Shown here piece after piece: positions 57,258 through 64,000 of a stretch of DNA of 64,000 bases (positions within the stretch are counted from its first letter, which is position 1; each line of letters opens with the position of its first letter). The notes beneath the pieces are model-generated. The model saw only the letters and a list, made by a program, of their open reading frames with translations, was not told where the DNA came from and did no database searches. A program made the translations under genes and the position numbers. Origin of the DNA: Photobacterium malacitanum (GTDB lineage: Bacteria; Pseudomonadota; Gammaproteobacteria; Enterobacterales; Vibrionaceae); the NCBI RefSeq assembly GCF_900185615.1, contig NZ_FYAK01000001.1, positions 343,701 through 407,700 on the forward strand. Reading direction: 5' to 3'.

Positions 57258-58493
57258 ATGGGATGCTGCGACGTACCAGGTTTAATGACCGTTGAAACTG
57301 CGTTAAATAACATTATGACTCAGGTTTCACCATTAACAACAATCACCACGGTAGCATTAGCAGATGCAATGGGTATGGTGCTTGCTGAAGATATTCTTTC
57401 TCCTATTAATGTGCCACCATTTGCTAATTCGGCAATGGATGGTTACGCGCTATGTGCCGCTGATCTTGAACATACCAATACCTTAACGATGGTTGGTAAA
57501 TCATTTGCTGGTATTCCTTTTACGGGGACATGTGAAGCTGGGCAATGTGTTCGCATTATGACTGGTGCTGAAATTCCAGTTGGTGCTGATGTTGTTATCA
57601 TGCAAGAAGAAACGCAAGTTGAAGGCGATAACATTCAGTTCAATATCAAGCCTAAAGCCAATGATAACATTCGCCCTATTGGCGACGATGTTCATTACGG
57701 TGAAACCGTTTTAGTTAAAGGGACCCGTTTAACAGCTCGTGAAATGCCATTATTGGCGTCATTAGGTATTGCTTCTTTTGCTGTGTACCGCCGTCCTAAA
57801 GTAGCCTTTTTCTCAACGGGCGATGAATTACGCCCTGTTGGTGAAGCACTTGCAGCGGGTCAAATTTACGATAGCAACCGTTATGGCATCAAAGCATTAT
57901 TAGAAAAATTTGGCTGTGATGTGTTAGATCTCGGTATTATTCCAGATTGCCCAGAAAAACTTCGCCAAGCATTCCTTACCGCATCAACAGATGCTGACGT
58001 TGTGATCACATCTGGCGGTGTAAGTGTCGGTGAGGCTGATTACACCAAAGATATTTTAGATCAAGAAGGTCAAATTGGTTTTTGGAAAATCGCCATGAAG
58101 CCGGGTAAACCCTTTGCCTTTGGTACCATCAATAATGCTTGGTTCTGTGGTCTTCCTGGTAACCCAGTTTCTGCAATGTTAACCCTGTACCAATTAGTTC
58201 AACCTATGCTGGCCAAACTAGCAGGCCATAGCCAATACCAACCACCAGTGCGTTTACAAGCCAAAGCAACCTCAATGTTTAAGAAACGCCCTGGCCGTAC
58301 CGACTTCCAGCGTGGTATCTATAGCATTAACTGCGACGGTCAATTTGAAGTTACAACAACCGGCAATCAAGGCTCTGGTGCATTCAGCTCAATGCACCAC
58401 GCTAACTGCTTTGTGGTATTAGAACAAGATCGTGGCCGTGTTGAAGTTGGTGAATTAGTCACTATTGAAATGTTTAACCACACCATGTACTAA
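57258..58493 (+). CDS. moeA: Molybdopterin molybdotransferase MoeA
   Basis: Inserts molybdate into adenylated molybdopterin. 411 residues from ATG 57258 (MGCCDVPGLMTVE, the Vibrionaceae N-terminus); an in-frame ATG at 57246 adds four residues. Motifs: [39 protein letters not shown] and LPGNPVSAM. Paralogous to the MoeA half of the fusion at 13208; this free-standing copy sits with moeB and is probably the general one. Confidence 0.95.
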   Translation: MGCCDVPGLMTVETALNNIMTQVSPLTTITTVALADAMGMVLAEDILSPINVPPFANSAMDGYALCAADLEHTNTLTMVGKSFAGIPFTGTCEAGQCVRIMTGAEIPVGADVVIMQEETQVEGDNIQFNIKPKANDNIRPIGDDVHYGETVLVKGTRLTAREMPLLASLGIASFAVYRRPKVAFFSTGDELRPVGEALAAGQIYDSNRYGIKALLEKFGCDVLDLGIIPDCPEKLRQAFLTASTDADVVITSGGVSVGEADYTKDILDQEGQIGFWKIAMKPGKPFAFGTINNAWFCGLPGNPVSAMLTLYQLVQPMLAKLAGHSQYQPPVRLQAKATSMFKKRPGRTDFQRGIYSINCDGQFEVTTTGNQGSGAFSSMHHANCFVVLEQDRGRVEVGELVTIEMFNHTMY

Positions 58494-58622
58494 TTTTTAG
58501 CGGTCGGTGCATTAACTTACTATCGATTAGATAGCGGTTAATGCATCACCTGCTAGATGCAATCTCAAAGAACCTCAAAGAACGTACGCTCGAATAAATA
58601 GGTAATAACGGTAATTTCACTT

Positions 58623-59393
58623 ATGACAATAGAACAACATGCTAATGCTGAATTATCAGATCAAGAAATGCTGCGCTATAACCGTCAAATTATTCTGCGC
58701 CAATTTGATTTCGAAGGCCAAGAAGCATTAAAAGCCTCATCGATGTTAATTTTAGGTGCAGGTGGTTTAGGCTGTGCTTCATCACAATACCTTGCTGCTG
58801 CTGGTGTGGGGAAAATCACCCTGATTGATGATGATAAGGTTGAAGTTTCTAACTTACAACGTCAGATATTACATACTGATGCGACTGTTGGCATGCTCAA
58901 GGTTGAATCAGCTAAACAAGCGTTAACAGCTATTAACCCTTATTTAGCCGTTGAAACCATCGCCAAACGTTTAACCGATGACGAGTTATTACCACTGATT
59001 GAACAACACAGTTTAGTGCTAGATTGTTGTGATAACGTTGATACACGTAACCAACTTAACCGCTTATGCTTTGCCACTAAAACCCCGCTTATTTCTGGGG
59101 CTGCTATTCGTATGGAAGGTCAAATAAGTGTTTATAGCTACCGCGATGGTGAGCCTTGCTATCAATGCTTGAGCGCCCTCTTTGGTCAACAAACATTAAC
59201 CTGTGTTGAAGCCGGTATCATGTCGCCTGTGGTCGGTATTGTGGGTGCAGTACAAGCAATGGAAGCGATTAAAGTGGCAACCAATGTCGGTACGCCATTA
59301 ACAGGCAAGATCTTAATGTTAGATGCAATGAGCATGAACTGGCGTGAAATGAAATTAATGCAGCAACCGAACTGTTCTGTATGTAGTAAATAG
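58623..59393 (+). CDS. moeB: Molybdopterin-synthase adenylyltransferase MoeB
   Basis: Activates the MoaD C-terminus by adenylation for molybdopterin sulfur transfer. 256 residues: RYNRQIILRQFDFEGQ start, P-loop-like LGAGGLGCASSQYLAAAGVG (about 41-60), Arg in NLQRQILH, and two CxxC zinc pairs, CYQC (about 178-181) and CSVC near the C-terminus. Lies 130 bases after moeA and 19 bases before a glutaredoxin gene. No rhodanese domain. Confidence 0.95.
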   Translation: MTIEQHANAELSDQEMLRYNRQIILRQFDFEGQEALKASSMLILGAGGLGCASSQYLAAAGVGKITLIDDDKVEVSNLQRQILHTDATVGMLKVESAKQALTAINPYLAVETIAKRLTDDELLPLIEQHSLVLDCCDNVDTRNQLNRLCFATKTPLISGAAIRMEGQISVYSYRDGEPCYQCLSALFGQQTLTCVEAGIMSPVVGIVGAVQAMEAIKVATNVGTPLTGKILMLDAMSMNWREMKLMQQPNCSVCSK

Positions 59394-59411
59394 TGTAGCG
59401 AATTAATTATT

Positions 59412-59645
59412 ATGAAACGTATTACTTTGTTTACTCAAAAAAACTGTGCGCATTGCAAAGATGCTCAGCAGTACATGAAAACCAAAAATTATCCTTTTCG
59501 TTTAGTTGATGTCGCAACACCACAAGGCAGAAAAGAATTAAGTCGTACCGGTGCCCGTTCTGTCCCTGTTATAAAAATTGGCGATAGCGTATTAATAGGT
59601 TGGAATATGACAAAATTCGAACAGCTACTCCATCAAAAAGACTAA
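59412..59645 (+). CDS. Small glutaredoxin-family protein
   Basis: 77-residue thioredoxin-fold protein. Active site CAHC (Cys12, Cys15), cis-Pro in ARSVPVIKIGD (about 48-58) and the GW-N end of the fold. It is a short NrdH/glutaredoxin-like form. It follows moeB closely and may supply reductant to moeB-linked sulfur chemistry, but this is inference from position only. Confidence 0.85.
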   Translation: MKRITLFTQKNCAHCKDAQQYMKTKNYPFRLVDVATPQGRKELSRTGARSVPVIKIGDSVLIGWNMTKFEQLLHQKD

Positions 59646-59665
59646 TGAACCGCAGCTAAAGACAT

Positions 59666-59712
59666 AAAAAAACCGACATCCTGACTATTTCTAGCACTGT
59701 GTCGGTTTTTTT
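59666..59712. terminator. Bidirectional terminator
   Basis: AAAAAAACCGACA pairs with TGTCGGTTTTTTT (13 bp, loop of about 21). Serves the moeA-moeB-grx operon and the leftward cvfB gene. Confidence 0.92.
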
Positions 59713-59743
59713 ATTCACTAATAGCAATCAATGCCAGTGATGA

Positions 59744-60586
59744 TTAATCGTTATCGTTAAGACGAATACCGTCTTTTTCAATCACAATTAAGCCTTTTTT
59801 GTAGAGGCCACCAATGGTCTTTTTAAACGTTGCTTTACTGGTACGGAAAACACGGAAGATCTCATCAGGGCTTGATTTATCACTTACCGGAATATATCCA
59901 CCTTTGATTTCTAACGACGTTAGGATCTTATCAGCTAGATCATCAACTTTACCTAGACCTACTTTTTGTAGTGATAGGTTAATTTTGCCATCTGGGCGAA
60001 TTTCTTGAACGTAGGCTTTTAGTTGTTTGCCAATAAACAGCTTACCAAACGCTTCTGTTTTAAAGAATAAGCCCCAATGTTCGCCATTGATAACCGCTTT
60101 ATAACCCAGTTCGGTTGTTTCAGCGATAACCACTTGCACTTCTTGACCTACTTTGTAGTTTGCAGGTGTTTTATCAAGGAAGCGGTTAAACTTAGTTGAG
60201 CCAACAATACGACCAGATGCGCGATCCGTGTAAACACGAACCATCACTTCTTCGCCTTCTTCTAATCGACGACGTTGCTCGCTAAATGGAATAAGCAGAT
60301 CTTTACGTAAACCCCAATCAGCAAATGCACCAATGGTAGTGGCACCAACAATACGCAGTTTAGCAAAACCACCCACTTCAACTAAAGGTTCATCAGTGGT
60401 TGCAATCACTTCATCTTCAGAATCGAAGTAAATGAAAACTTTAAGCTTGTCGCCGAGCTTAGTACCTGCTGGCACAGTGTTCTTTGGTAACAAAATATTA
60501 CCGAAATCATCACCGCCATTAAGAAACACACCAAAATCTACCAGTTTGATAACTTCTAGTGTGTTGTATTGTCCAATTTTAATCAT
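59744..60586 (-). CDS. cvfB: S1 RNA-binding protein, CvfB/YitL family
   Basis: 280 residues. Three S1-like OB domains (about 1-65, 70-135, 145-210) and a C-terminal winged helix (about 225-275, GLYKKGLIVIEKDGIRL). This is the CvfB architecture, an RNA-binding regulator first described in staphylococcal virulence. In gammaproteobacteria the target RNAs are unknown. Monocistronic. Confidence 0.9.
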   Translation of the reverse strand: MIKIGQYNTLEVIKLVDFGVFLNGGDDFGNILLPKNTVPAGTKLGDKLKVFIYFDSEDEVIATTDEPLVEVGGFAKLRIVGATTIGAFADWGLRKDLLIPFSEQRRRLEEGEEVMVRVYTDRASGRIVGSTKFNRFLDKTPANYKVGQEVQVVIAETTELGYKAVINGEHWGLFFKTEAFGKLFIGKQLKAYVQEIRPDGKINLSLQKVGLGKVDDLADKILTSLEIKGGYIPVSDKSSPDEIFRVFRTSKATFKKTIGGLYKKGLIVIEKDGIRLNDND

Positions 60587-60913
60587 GTATCAGGTACTCT
60601 CTATATAGGCAACAACACGCTTATAGTGCAGTTGGTTCAATATCTTTATCATTCAATTTATTAGCAGCAATTATTAATGACTATCGCTAGCTAGGCAATG
60701 CGCTATAATGCACGGATTGCGCTTATGATGCGGATATTATACGTGATGTTGTTAGCCTTCGCCCAACCTATCTGCAATTATTTGATGTTTTTTCATCCTA
60801 TTAGCATTAATCAGTTGTGATTTATAAATAATGGACAAAAACTTATTCTCATATAATCTCAATGGAAGCCAGTTTATACCATTAAGCATTATCCGTTGGA
60901 GGGAAAATAAAAA
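60587..60913. other. Intergenic region, cvfB / unknown membrane protein
   Basis: Contains the divergent promoters. TATAAT at 60704-60709 could be a -10 box for the rightward gene, but no good -35 lies at 17 bases. GGAGGG (60898-60903) is the ribosome site of the next gene. Nothing else seen. Confidence 0.35.
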
Positions 60914-62311
60914 GTGATTACTGTCGATAAAAAAGATGGGCATAAACTCAAAATATCTCATGTGATTCATGAAACAACTAATCGACAGCTTGATATGTAC
61001 ATTTTTGTCCCAGGTGAACTTGGGTTAAATGCCAATATCATCTCTGAAGAAGAGTTTTATCATAATGCCATTCATGGCAAACGTACTTATTTTAGTGATA
61101 TCAACCATCTGCCTTTAGTACATAGCCGCCTTGCAAGTCGAGGTAAGCTCTCTATTGAGCAATACCGTTTAAGTTTAAGTCTCTATGCCTATCAATATGC
61201 GTTAGCCTTGGAAAAAACAACGCAGCAATTATTAGGTGATAGCAGTGAATCGAAACAAGAAGAAATCGAAGAAGCAGCACAGTTAGCTGTTCGAATTCTA
61301 AAAAGGTTACGCCGTAACATACCAACTGATAAAAAGTTACTTAAGTATTATGAAAATATTGATAACTATTTATCATGGTTTACAGAGCAACGTTTTCTGC
61401 AACTTATCGCTCACTTACCCCGTGGCGCTGAGTACAATGAAATCAAACCTCTACTATTAGAAATTTGCCAAAAAGAAGCTCAGCACCGTATAGATAATAA
61501 TTATAACTCAGCAAGAGCGATGCAAGATCCAACGCGTATGTCAAATAAGATGCGCTTATTGCGACGTCTGATTGAATACCCTGTAACGATGAAAGAAAAA
61601 ACCGTGGAGTTGGGTAAAAATACTCGCAAAATTGTTACTGGTGCCGCTGCGGGTATTGTGATGATCTTTGTTACCTTGATGCTTATTAAAGCACGCGGTA
61701 TGTTAGGTGATATCACCGCCTCTTTCATTTTGGTTTTATCGGTTATTTATGCCGCTCGTGAAGTCTTTAAAGACGACTTAAAAACCATGCTATGGCGTTG
61801 GATGCGTAAAGGAAAAGCACGCTGGCGCAAACAATTTTTTGATGCAAATACTGGTCATGTTATTGGACGTCAACTGGAGTGGTTAGAGTTTGTTAATTAC
61901 GATAGCTTAGTCGATGTTATTCGCAAAACACGTAAGCATAATGTTTCTCACCGTGAAGAAACCATTTTACATTATAAAAGCACTACCAGAATGTCACCAA
62001 CCAAGTTCTTAAGTGGTTATGAACAAACACGTGAATCAATCATTCTTGATCTTAGATCGGTCGCGACCTTGATGGAAAAAGGTTCACAACGGTTATACCA
62101 ACTTAATGATGGCCAAGTAACCAAAGAATCGGTTGAAAAAAGACATCTGATTAACTTGATCACTCAAGAAACAGATGAAGATAAAACAGTGCGTATTCAA
62201 CGCTGGAAAATCATAATGAGTCGTTCAAAGATTGTTGATATTGAACCGATTATTATGCCAGAACCGAAAAAATCAAAGCCGAAAAAAGCCATTACTGTTG
62301 ATAATTCATAG
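60914..62311 (+). CDS. Unknown two-TM protein with coiled N-region
   Basis: 465 residues. GTG start at 60914, ten bases after GGAGGG. The N-terminal half is helical and charged (about 80-235). Two TM segments lie at about 240-262 and 267-285 (IVTGAAAGIVMIFVTLMLI, ITASFILVLSVIYAA), then a basic cytoplasmic domain of about 175 residues and a Pro/Lys-rich tail. I recognise no named family. It appears to be a widely conserved gammaproteobacterial hypothetical. No close operon partner. Confidence 0.7.
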   Translation: MITVDKKDGHKLKISHVIHETTNRQLDMYIFVPGELGLNANIISEEEFYHNAIHGKRTYFSDINHLPLVHSRLASRGKLSIEQYRLSLSLYAYQYALALEKTTQQLLGDSSESKQEEIEEAAQLAVRILKRLRRNIPTDKKLLKYYENIDNYLSWFTEQRFLQLIAHLPRGAEYNEIKPLLLEICQKEAQHRIDNNYNSARAMQDPTRMSNKMRLLRRLIEYPVTMKEKTVELGKNTRKIVTGAAAGIVMIFVTLMLIKARGMLGDITASFILVLSVIYAAREVFKDDLKTMLWRWMRKGKARWRKQFFDANTGHVIGRQLEWLEFVNYDSLVDVIRKTRKHNVSHREETILHYKSTTRMSPTKFLSGYEQTRESIILDLRSVATLMEKGSQRLYQLNDGQVTKESVEKRHLINLITQETDEDKTVRIQRWKIIMSRSKIVDIEPIIMPEPKKSKPKKAITVDNS

Positions 62312-62340
62312 TTGATTTTTTACAACAATATAACCCATAC

Positions 62341-62370
62341 AACAATGCCCTCATTAACAAGGGCATTGTT
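62341..62370. terminator. Terminator between the unknown gene and cfa
   Basis: AACAATGCCC pairs with GGGCATTGTT around TCATTAACAA. It lies between convergent genes. Confidence 0.85.
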
Positions 62371-62400
62371 ATTTAAAACCAAAAGGTTAAGTGAATAATG

Positions 62401-63543
62401 TTAGTTAGAACGCACGCATAAAGGCAACTCTGCCCCTTTCTTGGTTAAACCAAATTGCCATACATTTAAATCGCGGCAACGAAATGCGCCGGCGCATGAC
62501 AATAAATAATAACGCCACATACGATAAAATTTCTCACCATAATGTTCTGATATTTGCGGCCAGTTTTTTTCAAATTTTTCATTCCATGCGACTAAAGTTT
62601 TATCATAGTCAGGACCAATATTTTGCACATCTTCGATATTAAAATAATCTTCAGTCGCGGCACCAATCTGCGTCATTGACGGCACAACACCATTAGGGAA
62701 GATATATTTGTTAATCCAGGCATCAGTTTCTGTTTTAGAATGTGGGCTACCAATGGTATGCAATAAGAATATGCCATCATCAGCAAGATAACGGTAGGCC
62801 GCTTTGAAGTAATCTTCATAATTCTCAGGACCCACATGTTCCATCATACCAATAGATACAACGCGATCGTAAGGTTGTTCAGGTTTATGTAAACGATAAT
62901 CTTGTAAAATGAATTTCACAGGAAGATTGAGATCATCAGCGCGTTGTTGTCCTAGTGCCGCTTGTTCTTTTGAAAGAGTTAAACCATCACAAATCACGCC
63001 ATAATTCTCTGCGGCATAATTCATAAAACTCCCCCAACCACAGCCAATATCTAACAAACGCATACCCGGTTTTAGGCCCATTTTGCGACAGACTAAATCA
63101 AGCTTAGCTTCTTGAGCAGAGTCTAAATCTGTCGCATTTTTCCAATATCCACAAGTATATGTCATGCGCTTATCAAGCATAGACTCAAATAAATCATTAC
63201 CTAAATCATAATGAAAAGGCACATCTTTCGTTACTCGATCAATACTTTGACGGTTAAAAAGGTGTTTTACTTTTGAGGCACCTATTTTTAATCCAATGGC
63301 GAGCTTAGAAGATAAATCAAGCTTTTCATCGATACGGGCATGTAATACACGGTTGATCATTTCATCAATAGCATCACAGCTCCACCAGCCATCCATATAA
63401 CTTTCGCCAAAGCCTAACGAACCCTCATTTAATACTCGATCATATAAACGTTCATCGTGGACTTTAATATCCCAAGGTCGAGAACCATTTATCATTACAT
63501 CAGCATGAGATAATAGATTTTGGAAAAAAACTTCATTTGTCAT
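62401..63543 (-). CDS. cfa: Cyclopropane fatty acid synthase
   Basis: SAM-dependent enzyme that cyclopropanates membrane phospholipid acyl chains. 380 residues: FHYDLGNDLFE (about 113-123), SAM site LLDIGCGWGSFMNYAAE (about 166-182), SIGMMEHVG, and C-terminal CAGAFRCRDLNVWQFGL. I place the start at ATG 63543 because AAGGA (on the minus strand) abuts the earlier ATG 63552 directly but is nine bases from this one. Induced in stationary phase in relatives. Confidence 0.94.
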   Translation of the reverse strand: MTNEVFFQNLLSHADVMINGSRPWDIKVHDERLYDRVLNEGSLGFGESYMDGWWSCDAIDEMINRVLHARIDEKLDLSSKLAIGLKIGASKVKHLFNRQSIDRVTKDVPFHYDLGNDLFESMLDKRMTYTCGYWKNATDLDSAQEAKLDLVCRKMGLKPGMRLLDIGCGWGSFMNYAAENYGVICDGLTLSKEQAALGQQRADDLNLPVKFILQDYRLHKPEQPYDRVVSIGMMEHVGPENYEDYFKAAYRYLADDGIFLLHTIGSPHSKTETDAWINKYIFPNGVVPSMTQIGAATEDYFNIEDVQNIGPDYDKTLVAWNEKFEKNWPQISEHYGEKFYRMWRYYLLSCAGAFRCRDLNVWQFGLTKKGAELPLCVRSN

Positions 63544-63907
63544 CGTTAGCATTCCTTATATGACCAATATGTATGACAAATTGCCCCTAAATAAAGAAAA
63601 CGACAATGTTAATTGTTGAAATATAAGATTTAACCAATTATTGCGTGCATATTTTAAAACTAAATTTACATAAAAAGGTTATTTAAAAATAAAATAGATA
63701 CCATTTAGATTAAATAACATCCTATATTTTAATTTCTATTAATATTATCTTTATTTATAAATCATCATCAATGAACAATTTATGAATAAGCGATATTTTC
63801 TTTTTTGGATTAATTCTACTTTTTAATACCCCTACTTTTCATCCCTTGTTTATTTACCATAACTCGATAAGCTTAAATGGTTACTTTCTTTGACTATAGG
63901 TATTGCC
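63544..63907. other. AT-rich intergenic region, cfa / selO
   Basis: Very AT-rich. One inverted repeat, GTTATTTAA (63678-63686) with TTAAATAAC (63710-63718). Holds promoters for both flanking genes. No gene seen. Confidence 0.4.
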
Positions 63908-64000
63908 ATGAAAACACTTTCGACACTAAAGTTTGCTAATAGCTATAGTGATCTTGCAGCATCACTCGGCACACCTATACTACCCCAACCTTTAGAACAC
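63908..64000 (+). CDS. selO: Probable SelO/YdiU protein AMPylase, 5' partial
   Basis: ATG at 63908 opens a frame that runs to the right edge (31 codons): MKTLSTLKFANSYSDL, then LGTPILPQPLEH. The L-x-F-x-N-S-Y/F-x-x-L start and PxPL segment resemble the N-terminus of SelO (YdiU), a pseudokinase that AMPylates proteins under oxidative stress. Only 31 residues are seen, so the call is tentative. Confidence 0.5.
   Translation, partial: MKTLSTLKFANSYSDLAASLGTPILPQPLEH

Noticed and set aside
60704..60709. TATAAT as a sigma-70 promoter
   Set aside because: No matching -35 at 16-18 bases; in AT-rich DNA the hexamer alone is weak evidence.

Overview
This window looks like chromosomal DNA of a marine gammaproteobacterium of the Vibrionaceae, most likely Photobacterium or a close relative. 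The base composition is AT-rich. The gene content fits that family: DUF3305/DUF3306 next to fdhD, tupABC with a mobB-moeA fusion, DUF3581, hrpA and hrpB, a YjjI/YjjW pair, divergent folE and moeA, and a CvfB-type S1 protein. Family-level placement is fairly safe. The genus is inferred from general resemblance. I saw no rRNA, tRNA, insertion sequence, prophage or CRISPR array; this is mostly ordinary core and accessory chromosome.

Positions 1-15000 form a formate dehydrogenase and molybdenum/tungsten cofactor block. DUF3306 and DUF3305 run leftward. fdhD and a helix-turn-helix/periplasmic-binding-like regulator run rightward. After pbpG and a secreted Ntn-hydrolase comes a sigma-54 two-component system (kinase and response regulator), divergent from tupA-tupB-tupC-mobA-mobB/moeA. 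A near-perfect sigma-54 promoter lies upstream of tupA. A second lies before fdhD, and a weaker one faces the DUF3305 operon. The picture is one regulon coupling tungstate uptake, bis-MGD cofactor assembly and formate dehydrogenase maturation. A structured RNA element sits between tupA and tupB. A second moeA, with moeB and a small glutaredoxin, lies at 57-60 kb.

15-30 kb holds a DUF3581 protein, an OmpR-type two-component system, a GlcNAc/glucose PTS permease (IICB only), a PAP2 phosphatase, a small XRE regulator, a copper-type pair (Cys/His-rich secreted protein plus DUF411), a MarR/DUF3861 divergent pair with two clear operators, a lipoprotein, a YghU-type GST, a DUF2786 protein, inosine-guanosine kinase and an APC amino-acid transporter.

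30-47 kb holds the DEAH helicases HrpA and HrpB, a MATE pump with a divergent AraC regulator, ZntB, a TerB-like protein, a type II (Asp-containing) MenB, NAD malic enzyme, a SanA-like protein, a DASS carboxylate transporter and an unrecognised 133-residue protein. That last gene has an elaborate upstream region with two perfect palindromes and a consensus CRP site.

47-64 kb starts with a long gene-poor stretch that contains a yybP-ykoY (Mn2+) riboswitch and terminator ahead of a TerC/Alx protein. Then come a HAD phosphatase, an L,D-transpeptidase, the uncharacterised glycyl-radical enzyme YjjI with its activase YjjW (behind alternating inverted half-sites), a LysR regulator, folE, moeA-moeB-glutaredoxin, cvfB, an unknown two-TM protein, cfa, and the first 31 codons of a probable selO.

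The best candidates for under-described biology are the sigma-54 formate/tungstate regulon with its Cys-containing response regulator, the YjjI/YjjW system and its operator, the RNA element between tupA and tupB, and the 133-residue orphan gene with its palindrome-rich promoter.
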